Below, one piece after another: positions 7,062 to 16,595 of a DNA stretch of 64,000 nt (positions are counted from its first letter, which is position 1; the number at the start of each line of letters is the position of its first letter). Source of the DNA: an uncultured Alphaproteobacteria bacterium (GTDB lineage: Bacteria; Pseudomonadota; Alphaproteobacteria; RF32; CAG-239); contig CALYAY010000006.1 in the NCBI GenBank assembly GCA_944393695.1, positions 31,839 through 95,838 on the forward strand, written 5' to 3'. The translations under genes and the position numbers were made by a program. Under the pieces are notes generated by a model. That model ran no database searches and was not told where the DNA came from. It saw only the letters and a program-made list of their open reading frames with translations.

Positions 7062-9758
7062 ATGATGCCGGGATTTGACGAATTAGAAATATATTATCAG
7101 TTGAAAACGAATATGAGCACCGTTGATGAGGCCAATCCGGCGGTATGGGAAAAGCGCCTGAGTGAAATCCGGCAGCTTTTGAACAAGGAAAAAAATTCCC
7201 AGGCGCAGAAAAAACTGAAAAGCGAAAAAAATCTTATCGAACAGAAAATTAACAATTACCGGCAGGCCGAAGAAAACCTGCTGGACGCTTATCTAATATA
7301 CAGTGACAATAATCAGAGCCGGCTTGAGAGCATTGCCTCCCCGCTGAAAGAAAATATCGTCCGGAATTTGCGGACAAGAGGGACGCTTTCGTCCGAAGAG
7401 CTGCAAAAGCTGCTGGAAAGTCCGGAGCTTGACTTTTTGGGAGGAAAGGACTGTGCCCAATATTTTGATAATCTGAAACAAGCTGCGGAATTTAAGAAAA
7501 ACTGTCTGACAATACGGGAAAATCTGGAAAAGGAACAAATTATCCCTGATTTGAACGGTATTGAAGCCCTGATGAAAAGTGCCGGAAAAACAGCCGCCAA
7601 ACAGCAAAAAGAAGACAATCAGCAAAAAAGTGATCAGAAAAAGCTGGAAAAAATTAAAAATATCGCCGTTGAGGAAATAAAAAACCGTCTGGCAAAAAAA
7701 GCTCTTCTGAGTGACGATGAAAAATATGTTATAACCCATCCGGACAGTCTGGAGCGGATTTCGCTGCAACAAAGCGAAGGGAAAACCTATCTGAACGCCG
7801 AGTTTGAAGGCGGACATCCAGTTAGTTTGCGTCTGTATGCGTATAAAGACAAATATTTTGTCAGCGGCAATTCTCCCGAGGCCATCAAAAACAAAGCCAA
7901 AACCACAGAGCTTTATCTGGCGGCAAAGGAAGGGGAAATTTTATTTAACGCCCGGACCGGAAGCAAAACCGGCAGCAATAAGATTAAAGACAAAGAGTTT
8001 AAGGAGCTTCTCGGAATCGGCAAGGCCCTGCTCAGCAAAGAACAAAGCCTTGTACTGAAAGAAGAGGCAGCAGCTTATGCGGCACTGCTGGCTGCGGGAA
8101 AAACGGGAGACGCCGAAAGTCTGAGGGAAAAACTGCAGGTAAAATATGCGGCGGCGGAAAAAAGCGCGCACCTGAAAAAAAACGAACAACAGTTGAAACA
8201 ACTGGATACGGTTATCGGCAAAAATATAAGCGCGGTCGTTAATCATATCAAAAAACAAATTGAAACGCTCGGCAACCGGGAGTTTGTCAGTCTGTGCGTT
8301 CCGGCGGCCGGACAAAATGCCGACAATGACGGGAAACGGCAGAAATTTGCAGCATTAATCAACGGATTGACGCCGCCTTCAACCGATATTCTGAAAAAAG
8401 GGCGGCGAAACATTATCGCCGGTATACAAAACGACATTTCTTTGTGGAACAACGTGCGCAACGATTATTATGCCGGGATTAAACGGCGGGCGGCTGAAAA
8501 TTATTACCGGGAAACGGCGCAAAAGATAATGAACGGGAAAATCAGTCTTGCCGATGCGGTGCGTGAAAACCTGGGGCGGACATCACCAGCACTGACGGAA
8601 AAAATTTTGCTGCGCAGTCTGGAGCTTGAGTGTCTGGGAAAAGACAAAGTTTCCAATGCGGAGGTGTTTGACGGCAAGACCAAAGAAGCCGGCTATCTTA
8701 TTCAAAGGCAGGAGTTTGAGGTGGAACCTGGTTTGAATCTGCGCTCCAAGCCATTGACCATGATGTTGCGTTCGCTGGCAGACGGGCGGCCGTTTGACAT
8801 TTCGAGCGGTGAGTTCAGGCTGGATTTGCGCGACCGGGTTTACATCAGGGAACATGCGGCCGAATATAAAAAACTGCTGGGAAATGATGCAAATTTTGAT
8901 AATCTTGTCGGGGTGGTTCTGGACGGAAAAAGCAGTTCGCAGCCGGCACAAAATCTGACACCTTACCAAAAACGGTATAAGAGCCTGGGGCTGATGGCGG
9001 CCATGGGACTGGGAAAAGAGGCGGAAGACACAATTTTTGCACAATATGCGTCCGCTCCGGCCGGTTCATCGTTGGAAACATTAAAAAAGAAAAGCGGCTG
9101 GGATTATGACGATCATCTGTTCTGCATTTATGCCGATGTCTTTTTTGACGAGAAAATCATGCCCGACGGCTCGGATAAAATCAAATCATTAAAAAGCAAA
9201 TACGGATGGACGGAATTTAAGCGGGAAAACCAGTCTCTGGCAGAACAAACCGCAAAAGAATTTACGGAAAACTCGACAGCTTATCTGAAACTGGCGGCTA
9301 ATTTGCTGAACAAGGGCGAATGGAGCGGACAAGAAGAGGTTTCCGTTCATCATATCAAACCGCTGAAATATGCCGTGTGCAGTGCCAATCCGCTGAGTTT
9401 TAATGATAAAAACAATCTGGCGGTGACCGTGCAGTGGAAACCCTGGCAACCGGATTTTCACAAGGACGAACATGCAACAACCATTGAAGGGCTGGACTGC
9501 CATAATCCCTATCTGGTCCGCACCGGCGAAAACGAGTATAAACGTTTTGCTCAATGCGATTTGCGTCCGGGAATGAAAGTGTGTTACGAAAAACCTTATA
9601 TCCGGCAGGAAAACGGGCAATTTGCCGCGGTTATCCCTGAAAAGACCATGCTGATTACGTCACGGGGAACAATTTTGAAATCACCGGAAGTGCCGCAGGT
9701 TGTTCAGCAAAGAGTATATTCTCCGCAGATTTTGACCGGGACAAGGCAACGGGCGTAA
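7062..9758 (+). CDS. Large coiled-coil protein with a C-terminal HNH-like nuclease motif
   Basis: An 898-residue protein. The start is placed at ATG 7062 (or 7065), behind AGGA at 7053-7056, because the upstream ATG at 7026 lies inside the -10 box. Residues ~30-250 are strongly charged with Lys/Glu/Gln heptad-like runs, suggesting coiled coils. The central part is unrecognised. Near the C terminus HHI (763-765), NNL (784-786) and H-x3-H (800, 804) have the order and spacing of an HNH/beta-beta-alpha-metal nuclease. Most of the canonical cysteine pairs are absent, and the 95-residue tail after the motif is atypical. There is no signal peptide. It ends 1 bp from the convergent CNNM gene. Nuclease activity is inference; it could instead be a mobile-element or toxin-type polyvalent protein. 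Confidence 0.6.
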   Translation: MMPGFDELEIYYQLKTNMSTVDEANPAVWEKRLSEIRQLLNKEKNSQAQKKLKSEKNLIEQKINNYRQAEENLLDAYLIYSDNNQSRLESIASPLKENIVRNLRTRGTLSSEELQKLLESPELDFLGGKDCAQYFDNLKQAAEFKKNCLTIRENLEKEQIIPDLNGIEALMKSAGKTAAKQQKEDNQQKSDQKKLEKIKNIAVEEIKNRLAKKALLSDDEKYVITHPDSLERISLQQSEGKTYLNAEFEGGHPVSLRLYAYKDKYFVSGNSPEAIKNKAKTTELYLAAKEGEILFNARTGSKTGSNKIKDKEFKELLGIGKALLSKEQSLVLKEEAAAYAALLAAGKTGDAESLREKLQVKYAAAEKSAHLKKNEQQLKQLDTVIGKNISAVVNHIKKQIETLGNREFVSLCVPAAGQNADNDGKRQKFAALINGLTPPSTDILKKGRRNIIAGIQNDISLWNNVRNDYYAGIKRRAAENYYRETAQKIMNGKISLADAVRENLGRTSPALTEKILLRSLELECLGKDKVSNAEVFDGKTKEAGYLIQRQEFEVEPGLNLRSKPLTMMLRSLADGRPFDISSGEFRLDLRDRVYIREHAAEYKKLLGNDANFDNLVGVVLDGKSSSQPAQNLTPYQKRYKSLGLMAAMGLGKEAEDTIFAQYASAPAGSSLETLKKKSGWDYDDHLFCIYADVFFDEKIMPDGSDKIKSLKSKYGWTEFKRENQSLAEQTAKEFTENSTAYLKLAANLLNKGEWSGQEEVSVHHIKPLKYAVCSANPLSFNDKNNLAVTVQWKPWQPDFHKDEHATTIEGLDCHNPYLVRTGENEYKRFAQCDLRPGMKVCYEKPYIRQENGQFAAVIPEKTMLITSRGTILKSPEVPQVVQQRVYSPQILTGTRQRA

Positions 9759-9759
9759 A

Positions 9760-11100
9760 TTAATCCGCCGCCTCGCTGCTTTCGACAGAAGAGTTTTTTA
9801 CAACCGTTTTAATGCGGGTGATACGCATGTTGTCTACGCCGATGACCTCATAGGTGCAATATTCGTCTTCAGCTTTGTCGCCGACTTTGGGTTCGCGGCC
9901 CAAAAGCCCGAAGACATAGCCGCCGATGGTGCTTTCCTCATGTTCGACTTCCGGCAGGCCCATACATTCAAAGGCATCTTCAATCAGGACTACGCCGTCA
10001 AACTCGCAGACAACATCATTGATTTTTTTTATCGGTTCAACATAAGCATCATCATGTTCATCCATGATGTCGCCGACCAGCTCTTCAAGAATATCCTCCA
10101 TAGAGAGCATGCCCGCCGTTCCGCCGTATTCATCAACGACGATGGCTATGTGCAGGCGCTTCATCATCATCTCATGCAAAATCTCGGAAATGGATTTATT
10201 TTCCGGAACGAACAAAATATTGCGGGCAATTTTGGTCAGAATATCACTTTCCGGTTTTTCATTATAATGTTCCAGAATATCGCGAATGTGAATCATGCCG
10301 ACAATATGGTCTTTGTCTTTATTGCACAGGGGAAAACGCGTGTGGTTGTTGTTTTTAATAAATTCCATGGCCTCGCCCAGGGTATTGTTGATATAGAGGC
10401 ATTTCATGTCCTGGCGGGGAATCATGATTTCGTGTGCGGCGATTTCGGAAAAATCAATGGCATTCTGAATGATTTCACCTTCGGTATCATCAATAACGCC
10501 GCCTTTTTGAGAGGCATCAATAATCAGTTTGATTTCCTCTTCGGAATGGGCATCTTCAATTTCGTTGGTGGGTTTAATGCCGGCCAGGCGCAAAATGGCA
10601 AAGGTAACATGGTCAAACACCCAGATGAAAGGTGCAAATACCTGCTTAAAACGATAAAGTGAAGGAGCAATAATCAGGGCATAACGCTCGGTATCCTGAA
10701 TGGCCAGCGCCTTTGGCACCAGTTCACCCAAAACGACGTGTAGCAAGGTAATAAAAGAAAAGGCAATACCAAAGCTGACGGAGTGAAGCAAAACTTTGTT
10801 ATCGGCAAACCAATGACCGGCCACATCTTCCAGCAAGCGGGAAACCGCCGGCTCGCCCAGCCAACCGAGCCCCAGGGAAGCCAGGGTGATGCCCAGCTGA
10901 ATGGCACTGAGATAAGTATTGAGGTGGTCTGTAATTTTTATGGCAATCTGTGCCCGTTTATTACCGCCGTGCGCCAGCTCTTCCAACTTGGTACGACGGA
11001 TTTTTACAATGGAAAACTCGGAAACTACAAAAAACGCATTGGCAAAGACAAGAAGAAAAACCAAAAACAGGTTGAAAGCATAAATATATACAGGGTTCAT
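9760..11100 (-). CDS. CNNM/CorC (TlyC-type) membrane protein with CBS pair
   Basis: A 446-residue inner-membrane protein. Residues 1 to ~195 form a DUF21/CNNM transmembrane domain (LSAIQLGITLASLGLGWLGEP is its signature). A CBS-domain pair spans ~205-335 with MIPRQDM at its entry, and a CorC_HlyC domain is at ~350-430. Families with this order are linked to Mg2+/Co2+ efflux or resistance; the hemolysin name is historical. The length is normal and all domains are intact. It is a single gene, and the stop lies 1 bp from the stop of the convergent accessory gene with no hairpin between them, so read-through in both directions is possible. Confidence 0.92.
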   Translation of the reverse strand: MNPVYIYAFNLFLVFLLVFANAFFVVSEFSIVKIRRTKLEELAHGGNKRAQIAIKITDHLNTYLSAIQLGITLASLGLGWLGEPAVSRLLEDVAGHWFADNKVLLHSVSFGIAFSFITLLHVVLGELVPKALAIQDTERYALIIAPSLYRFKQVFAPFIWVFDHVTFAILRLAGIKPTNEIEDAHSEEEIKLIIDASQKGGVIDDTEGEIIQNAIDFSEIAAHEIMIPRQDMKCLYINNTLGEAMEFIKNNNHTRFPLCNKDKDHIVGMIHIRDILEHYNEKPESDILTKIARNILFVPENKSISEILHEMMMKRLHIAIVVDEYGGTAGMLSMEDILEELVGDIMDEHDDAYVEPIKKINDVVCEFDGVVLIEDAFECMGLPEVEHEESTIGGYVFGLLGREPKVGDKAEDEYCTYEVIGVDNMRITRIKTVVKNSSVESSEAAD

Positions 11101-11295
11101 GACAATTTTTTAAATTTTACCTCAAAACAATTGAATATTTTTTTATGTTAACGTATTTGTCGTTGTTGTCAACATGATTATGCAGATTACATCTAATTAG
11201 TTAACATATCTTTTCCAACCGATTACTTTTTATTATCAATATTTTAATAAAAAATTTTTAAATTGGCTCAGGATAAAAAAATATAAGGATTTACC

Positions 11296-13032
11296 ATGCA
11301 CGAGCTTCCCAGTTTGATTACGGATCTGGCTTTAATCAGCATTTACGGCGGATTGATTACGCTGTTGTTCAAGAAGCTGAAACAGCCGGTGGTTTTAGGT
11401 TATATTCTGGCCGGAATTATCCTCGGGCCGTCGATAGATATTCTGCCATCGGTCAGCGACAGGGAAAATCTGACGGTGTGGGCAGATATCGGGGTTATCT
11501 TTTTATTATTCGGGCTGGGGCTGGAATTCAGTTTTAAGAAAATCGTCAATGTCGGCAAAGCGGCAATGATTACTGCCAACGCAAACATCCTGTTTATGTT
11601 GTTTCTGGGATATCAGGTCGGGGTGATGCTGGGGTGGAGCACGACAGACAGTTTGTTTTTGGGCGGGATGATTTCAATGTCGTCCACAACAATTATTATC
11701 AAGGCTTTTGAAGAGCTTAACCTGAAGGGACAGTCTTTTACCGATTTGGTGTTCGGGGTGCTGGTGATTGAGGATATTGTCGGCATTTTGCTGTTGGTGC
11801 TGCTGCCGACGATTTCCGTGGGCAAGAGCGTGGACGGCATTGAGCTGATATTCAGCACACTCAAGCTGGGATTTTTCCTGATTTTGTGGTTTATTACCGG
11901 TATTTATCTGATTCCGACTTTTATCAAAAAAATCGCTTATCTGCTGAACGACGAACTGCTGCTTCTGGTGTCGGTGGGGTTGTGTCTGGGAATGGTGCTG
12001 CTGGCCGGGAAATTTGGTTTTTCTTCAGCACTCGGCGCCTTTATCATGGGGTCGGTTCTGGCAGAATCCGAATGCGCGGAAAGAATCGAAAAGGTATTAA
12101 AGCCGGTGAAAGATTTGTTCGGTGCGGTCTTTTTCGTTTCTGTCGGCATGCTGGTTGATCCGGCAATGTTTGTTACCTATGCCGGGCCGATTATCGCCAT
12201 TACGCTATTGGTTATTATCGGCAAAGTCGTCTTTTCGGTTTTTGGATTTATGCTTTCGGGAAAACCTTTGGAAACGGCTATCTTATGCGGATTTTCGCTG
12301 GCGCAGGTGGGCGAATTTGCTTTTATTATCGCTTCGCTGGGCATGAACCTCGGCGTGTTAAGCGACAGTGTTTATCCGATTATCGTGGCGGTTTCGGTCA
12401 TTACCACCTTTACGACACCGATGATGATAAAAACAGCCAAACCCTGTTATAATTTTGTGCGGCGGGTAATGCCTCCCCGGGCTGCCGAATTTATCAGCCG
12501 GCATACATCGGGACGAAAAACCAGCAATGCCGAAGAAAACCTTTGGAAAGAGCTGTTTAAGAATTATGCTATTAAACTTTCCATGTTGTCGGTGGTTTTG
12601 ATTGCCATTATCAATATTAACTTTTTTATTGTTCAGGGATTTTTGCTCAATCATCTGGGTGAAAAGCTGAGCCCGCCGCTGACAACGTTGATTACCCTGC
12701 TGATGATGGCGCCGTTTTTGAAAAGCCTGCTGGTGCCGAGAGAGAAAGTACGCAAGATTTATGCCACTCTCTGGCAACGAAATCTGCGCAACCGGTTTCC
12801 GCTGGTGTTTATTGTCGGGTTCCGGGTGGTGATTATCGCCCTTTACATCATGGTGGTGATTAATCACTTCCTGACTAAAAATATTTATATTACTTACGGA
12901 ATTGTCGCTTTGGTGCTGTTTGTATTGTACCGGTCTCAGTGGCTATTGAATCAGTACCGAAAGATTGAAGATCAGTTTTTGGGTAATCTGTATAAAAACA
13001 GCGGGGAAGAAAAAGAAGATATAACCAAATGA
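11296..13032 (+). CDS. CPA2-family monovalent cation:proton antiporter
   Basis: A 578-residue polytopic membrane protein of the KefB/KefC-like CPA2 type. Conserved motifs include LGYILAGIILGPS near the N terminus, MSSTTIIIKAFEEL, VFGVLVIEDIVGI with the ion-pathway Asp, and QVGEFAFIIASLGM. After ~410 residues of antiporter core there are two or three more hydrophobic segments and a short charged C terminus instead of the usual TrkA-N nucleotide-binding domain, so it lacks the standard regulatory module. It probably exchanges K+ or Na+ for H+. It is a single gene with a hairpin terminator 47 bp downstream. Confidence 0.9.
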   Translation: MHELPSLITDLALISIYGGLITLLFKKLKQPVVLGYILAGIILGPSIDILPSVSDRENLTVWADIGVIFLLFGLGLEFSFKKIVNVGKAAMITANANILFMLFLGYQVGVMLGWSTTDSLFLGGMISMSSTTIIIKAFEELNLKGQSFTDLVFGVLVIEDIVGILLLVLLPTISVGKSVDGIELIFSTLKLGFFLILWFITGIYLIPTFIKKIAYLLNDELLLLVSVGLCLGMVLLAGKFGFSSALGAFIMGSVLAESECAERIEKVLKPVKDLFGAVFFVSVGMLVDPAMFVTYAGPIIAITLLVIIGKVVFSVFGFMLSGKPLETAILCGFSLAQVGEFAFIIASLGMNLGVLSDSVYPIIVAVSVITTFTTPMMIKTAKPCYNFVRRVMPPRAAEFISRHTSGRKTSNAEENLWKELFKNYAIKLSMLSVVLIAIININFFIVQGFLLNHLGEKLSPPLTTLITLLMMAPFLKSLLVPREKVRKIYATLWQRNLRNRFPLVFIVGFRVVIIALYIMVVINHFLTKNIYITYGIVALVLFVLYRSQWLLNQYRKIEDQFLGNLYKNSGEEKEDITK

Positions 13033-13078
13033 ACAACGGGCGGCAGACTGACCGCAGAATTAAACTCAGACAGAAAAA

Positions 13079-13101
13079 AGCGTTCCCTTTCCGGGAACGC
13101 T
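13079..13101. terminator. Strong bidirectional terminator
   Basis: A perfect 9-bp stem AGCGTTCCC/GGGAACGCT with a 5-nt loop is flanked by A6 on the left and T6 on the right. It serves the convergent antiporter and the minus-strand gene. Confidence 0.85.
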
Positions 13102-13118
13102 CTTTTTTCAGTTATCTC

Positions 13119-13952
13119 TTATCTGATAATTGCCTCAAGTTCCTGAGATAATTTTTTCAGATCTGAGTTTTCATTAAAGCCGATACAACGGATATTGTAT
13201 CCCTTGTTCCGGAATGCCCGTTCAATGGCCTTCCAATGTTCCACTCCGTGAGTGTTATATAAGATAACCTGCGGAATTTCCGGAAACATGGTTAACATTA
13301 TCCAGGTGTGGGTTCCGGCAATTCCTATGGAAGCATTCAACCTGGCATACATGTTGTAATATGCCTTATGCTGAACACCTCTGATACCTAAGACTTCCGG
13401 ATTTTCCGTTAATCCAGGCACATAGAGATTAAACTCACGAGCCAGGTTTTTGACTGTTTCCAGGTCATTTACTTTATGGAAGTGCTGACCAAGAACAAGC
13501 CCTTTGGTGCCTTTGAGAAAATCAAAGACAGACAACGGCAGGCTTTGTTGAGCGGCGGTAACCCCGCATTCCCCGTCGGAAATAAGTTTCTGCGGAATAA
13601 ACAACATATTACAGTCACTCATTCCCGGGTAAGTCGGAAGTCCGGTCGTGTCGGCGGGGGTTAGTTTGCTGGCGGCAAATTTATCCCAAACAGCATCGTC
13701 CAGCTTTCCGGACTTTAATTCGCCGATAACATCCCATGCATTTTCCAGATTATCTTTTTCCTCAAAAGGAACTATTGACATCCGGTTATAGAAAAAAGAC
13801 ATATTTTGGAAAATCTTTTGAGCTTCTTCCTCATAGGCTTCTTTCTCATCCTTGTTGGGGACGATAACGACATTCAGGTCAAACGCTTTGGCAAAGTTTA
13901 CTGCCATAATCTCGTGGCCAAACTGGCTTCTGATAATAACTGTTTTTTTCAT
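13119..13952 (-). CDS. Putative glycosyltransferase-like protein, 277 aa
   Basis: A 277-residue soluble protein that I cannot assign firmly. The N terminus (MKKTVIIRSQFGHEIMAVNFAK) and the segment LNASIGIAGTHTWIMLTMFPEIPQVILYN near residues 205-235 recall the two Rossmann halves of GT-B glycosyltransferases such as the GT9 heptosyltransferases, where a nucleotide-sugar site precedes a small-residue turn. There is no transmembrane segment. It stands alone between an antiporter and a regulator, not in a lipopolysaccharide cluster. It could also be an epimerase-like or nucleotide-binding protein. Confidence 0.45.
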   Translation of the reverse strand: MKKTVIIRSQFGHEIMAVNFAKAFDLNVVIVPNKDEKEAYEEEAQKIFQNMSFFYNRMSIVPFEEKDNLENAWDVIGELKSGKLDDAVWDKFAASKLTPADTTGLPTYPGMSDCNMLFIPQKLISDGECGVTAAQQSLPLSVFDFLKGTKGLVLGQHFHKVNDLETVKNLAREFNLYVPGLTENPEVLGIRGVQHKAYYNMYARLNASIGIAGTHTWIMLTMFPEIPQVILYNTHGVEHWKAIERAFRNKGYNIRCIGFNENSDLKKLSQELEAIIR

Positions 13953-14228
13953 TTTAGAATAATTTTAGTTAATAATATCGATTACATATATAGTATTACA
14001 TTTTTTATCATAAAGTTAAGACAAAATTATTATTTTTTTTGTTTATTTTCGCAAAATTTACAATTAAAAAGTATATAGGACGGAAAGCCATCCAATTTTC
14101 GGAGAACTAATCAGAAGAGGAGTATTTTTTGCAAAACATGGCCTGAAACTTGTGCTTTGTGTTTTTTATTTTATTAATCCACCTTAGTGGACTACATTAA
14201 AAAATCAAGAAAGATTATTATTGTGTAT

Positions 14229-14507
14229 ATGAAAATACGCGAAGCTCAATTGTTTAGCGACGAAGTTGTAGACATCCTTAAAGAAGAAAGGATAAAGCAA
14301 GGCGTCAGCCAATATCAGATTGCTCTTGATTGTGAAATCAGCAAGAGCGCATTGAGTTATATTGAAAAACATGAGCGCCGCCCTACCCTTTACAGCCTGG
14401 CGATTATTGCCGGTTATCTCGGGGTTAACCTCAGCGACGTCATCAAAAAAGCCGAAAAGAAATATGTAAACCGGGAAGCCGCGCTGCGGCGGGTTTTGCT
14501 CAAATAA
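14229..14507 (+). CDS. XRE-family HTH transcriptional regulator
   Basis: A 92-residue protein dominated by one Cro/C1-type helix-turn-helix: VSQYQIALDCEISKSALSYIEKHERRPTLYSLAIIAGYLGV, with the typical SxxxIExGxxxPxL pattern. ATG 14229 is chosen because MKIREAQLF starts just before the domain; an upstream GTG at 14187 would add 14 basic residues without a better ribosome site. It has no ligand or peptidase domain. Such small XRE proteins often regulate themselves or a neighbouring mobile region, but the target is not evident here. Confidence 0.85.
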   Translation: MKIREAQLFSDEVVDILKEERIKQGVSQYQIALDCEISKSALSYIEKHERRPTLYSLAIIAGYLGVNLSDVIKKAEKKYVNREAALRRVLLK

Positions 14508-14510
14508 AAA

Positions 14511-14543
14511 TATCCGCCCGGAAAAATCATCCCCGGACGGATA
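14511..14543. terminator. Bidirectional terminator
   Basis: TATCCGCCCGG at 14511-14521 pairs with CCGGACGGATA at 14533-14543 with one mismatch. It is flanked by A5 and A6 runs and lies between the convergent XRE and HdeD genes. Confidence 0.7.
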
Positions 14544-14560
14544 AAAAAGCATTTTGCCGG

Positions 14561-15088
14561 TTATAGTTTTTCCAGACGGCGAATCATGAAATATTCACCG
14601 ATTTCAATTAATCCGTAAAGCAGGATGTAAAGCCCCATCAGGGTGGTGATGGTTATTGCCCCGACCAGCGGATTGCCCAGAATCAGGAAAGCAAACAAAA
14701 TTCCCAGAATTCCGGCGGCCAGGCTCCAGCTCCAGGATAATCCCTCTTTTTTCAACCGGAAAGACGCCGTCAGCTGAATAACGCCGACAGCCAGGCACCA
14801 CAAGGCAAAGATGACCGGCAGAGAAGCCGCGGTGATGCCCAGATTGGCTACCATGATTATACCGACCAGAATATCCAGAATGCCGACCAGCAAATACCAT
14901 CCCGACTGAAAAGAAAACGAAACCGTCAGATAAGCCGCACCGACAATGATAAAGCAAATACCCAGGTAAAGCGCCAAGCCGACCAGACTGGCAACCGGGT
15001 TGAACCAAACATAAATGCCGAGCAAGGCCATAACGATACCGGCCAGCAAGTGCCATTTGCTGCCGTTGAGAGAGGTGGATTCAGTCAT
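14561..15088 (-). CDS. HdeD-family (DUF308) membrane protein
   Basis: A 175-residue inner-membrane protein with six predicted hydrophobic helices arranged as three similar hairpins (for example WHLLAGIVMALLGIYVWFNP and WYLLVGILDILVGIIMVANLG). This internal repetition is typical of HdeD/DUF308. HdeD is linked to acid resistance in Escherichia coli; its mechanism is unclear. The ATG at 15088 follows a GGAGAAA ribosome site. It is probably a single-gene unit. Confidence 0.85.
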   Translation of the reverse strand: MTESTSLNGSKWHLLAGIVMALLGIYVWFNPVASLVGLALYLGICFIIVGAAYLTVSFSFQSGWYLLVGILDILVGIIMVANLGITAASLPVIFALWCLAVGVIQLTASFRLKKEGLSWSWSLAAGILGILFAFLILGNPLVGAITITTLMGLYILLYGLIEIGEYFMIRRLEKL

Positions 15089-15155
15089 TGTTTTTCTCCT
15101 TATAAAAAAACATGTTCAATATGTATTTAAGCTCTTTGTTACCGGGTTTCAACAA

Positions 15156-16073
15156 TCAAAAACAATGTGCCAGACCAATAAGTGCGGAGCTGTCGTTGCT
15201 GACTATACGAACCGGCAGACGACGCAGAGGCGAATCCGCCGGCGTGCCGAGTTCGTAAAAATGTTTGAACGGCGTCTGCCGGAGACGGGACAAAACTTCA
15301 GGCCGGGATAAAACGCCGCCGGTCAGATAAATGCCGCCAAAAGGCAAAAGCATACAGGCAATATTGTGAATAAAAGCGCCCAAAAGTTCGCCAAAGATTT
15401 CAAATACTTTATAAAAACGTCCGTTTTCAAACTGGGCAGACATAATTTCAGAAGCCGAGCAATTATCATTATATAATAAATTGTATAAACGGGAAATACC
15501 GCTGCCGGAAGTCAGGTGATTCCAGGCCAGAGAAGTGTCGGCCTCTAAAATACGGCATAAAATTTCAATATGATCGGGAGAGGCCGGTGAAAAGAACTGA
15601 CTGCCGCCTTCCGAAGGATAAAAATCATAACGGCCGCGGGCGGAATTATAAATTCCGTAAGCAACGCCCACCTCCGTGCCGATGCTTACGGAAACAATTG
15701 TTCCCTGTGCTTCTGAATCTGCCGGATACAAAGGAAAAATATCTTCCCGGCGAAGCCAGGGAATGGCCATGGCATGTGCTATGCCGTCGTTTATAAAAGA
15801 AATATCTTTTAAGTTGGTTTCCGCTTTAATTTTTTCGGGATTATATCCCCAATCATTCGATTTTTTAGCAGGCAGACCATTAACAACCGGGGCATTAACC
15901 GCCAAAAGCGCCCGACCTCCCCGTAAATTGTTATATTGCATAAAACGCCGCAGGGCTTCACTGATGTTTTCAAATTCAGCCTTGTAATATGTCTGCCGGC
16001 AGCAGATGCCGTCTTTTTTATCAACCAGGGCAAAGCGGGCTTTGGTTCCGCCGATGTCTCCAATGATGTTCAT
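15156..16073 (-). CDS. glk: Glucokinase
   Basis: A 305-residue ATP-dependent hexokinase of the bacterial Glk family, catalysing glucose to glucose 6-phosphate in the cytosol. Visible motifs are the phosphate-1 loop GDIGGTKARFAL at the N terminus, FINDGIAHAMAIP with the catalytic Asp near residue 95, a glycine-rich SIGTEVGVAYG segment, PSEGGSQFFSP in the substrate loop, and YLTGGV near the C terminus. The CxCGxxGCxE zinc motif of ROK kinases is absent, which favours Glk proper. It is somewhat divergent. No other sugar genes adjoin it. Confidence 0.87.
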   Translation of the reverse strand: MNIIGDIGGTKARFALVDKKDGICCRQTYYKAEFENISEALRRFMQYNNLRGGRALLAVNAPVVNGLPAKKSNDWGYNPEKIKAETNLKDISFINDGIAHAMAIPWLRREDIFPLYPADSEAQGTIVSVSIGTEVGVAYGIYNSARGRYDFYPSEGGSQFFSPASPDHIEILCRILEADTSLAWNHLTSGSGISRLYNLLYNDNCSASEIMSAQFENGRFYKVFEIFGELLGAFIHNIACMLLPFGGIYLTGGVLSRPEVLSRLRQTPFKHFYELGTPADSPLRRLPVRIVSNDSSALIGLAHCF

Positions 16074-16215
16074 GTCTTATTCTCCTTAAATCAGAAATAT
16101 GTTTTATTCCCGATTTTTCAACAATCGGGTCGAAAATTTACAAAACGGCGAGATTGAAAAACAAAAAAACAAGCCTATATCGGAAAGGTATTAACCTTAT
16201 GAAAGGAAAACAAAA

Positions 16216-16530
16216 ATGAAAATAACTTCAGCAGTCCTGAGCCTGGCGCTTTTTTCGGCCGCACCGGTTCTGGCCCAAAGCGGCGTCAGCGTGGAAGTCA
16301 ATGATCCCAATGCTGCCGACGTGGTTATCACCACCGAACAGAGCGGCAGCGGCACTGCAGACAACGGTTCTTCATACAACAACAGCGATATGCAGCCCCT
16401 GCCCGGTAATCCGGGAGTTGAAACAGAATCGGTGCAAAGTGCCGAAACCCAGCCGCCGGCAGCCGAAGCTGAAATTACCATAGAAGAAAGCGAAACAATC
16501 AGCGTTCCGCAAACATCCGACAGCAACTAA
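16216..16530 (+). CDS. Small exported low-complexity protein
   Basis: A 104-residue protein with a clear Sec signal peptide (MKITSAVLSLALFSAAPVLA, cleavage probably after VLA) and a mature part rich in Ser, Thr, Glu, Pro and Asn that looks unstructured and acidic. The ribosome site AAAGGAAAAC precedes the ATG. I recognise no domain. The hairpin at 16561-16588 follows. It may be a periplasmic or surface filler protein; function unknown. Confidence 0.65.
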   Translation: MKITSAVLSLALFSAAPVLAQSGVSVEVNDPNAADVVITTEQSGSGTADNGSSYNNSDMQPLPGNPGVETESVQSAETQPPAAEAEITIEESETISVPQTSDSN

Positions 16531-16560
16531 ACTTTATTTTCTGTTCTCTTTATTGCAAAA

Positions 16561-16588
16561 AACCTGTTTCTCCCGAGAGGAACAGGTT
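16561..16588. terminator. Bidirectional terminator
   Basis: AACCTGTT at 16561-16568 pairs with AACAGGTT at 16581-16588, and the loop contains a further CTC/GAG pairing. A-rich on the left and T-rich on the right; it lies between convergent genes. Confidence 0.7.
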
Positions 16589-16595
16589 TTGTTTT

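Noticed and set aside
14187..14228. GTG 14187 as start of the XRE regulator
   Set aside because: It adds a basic stretch outside the domain; ATG 14229 is closer to the HTH.
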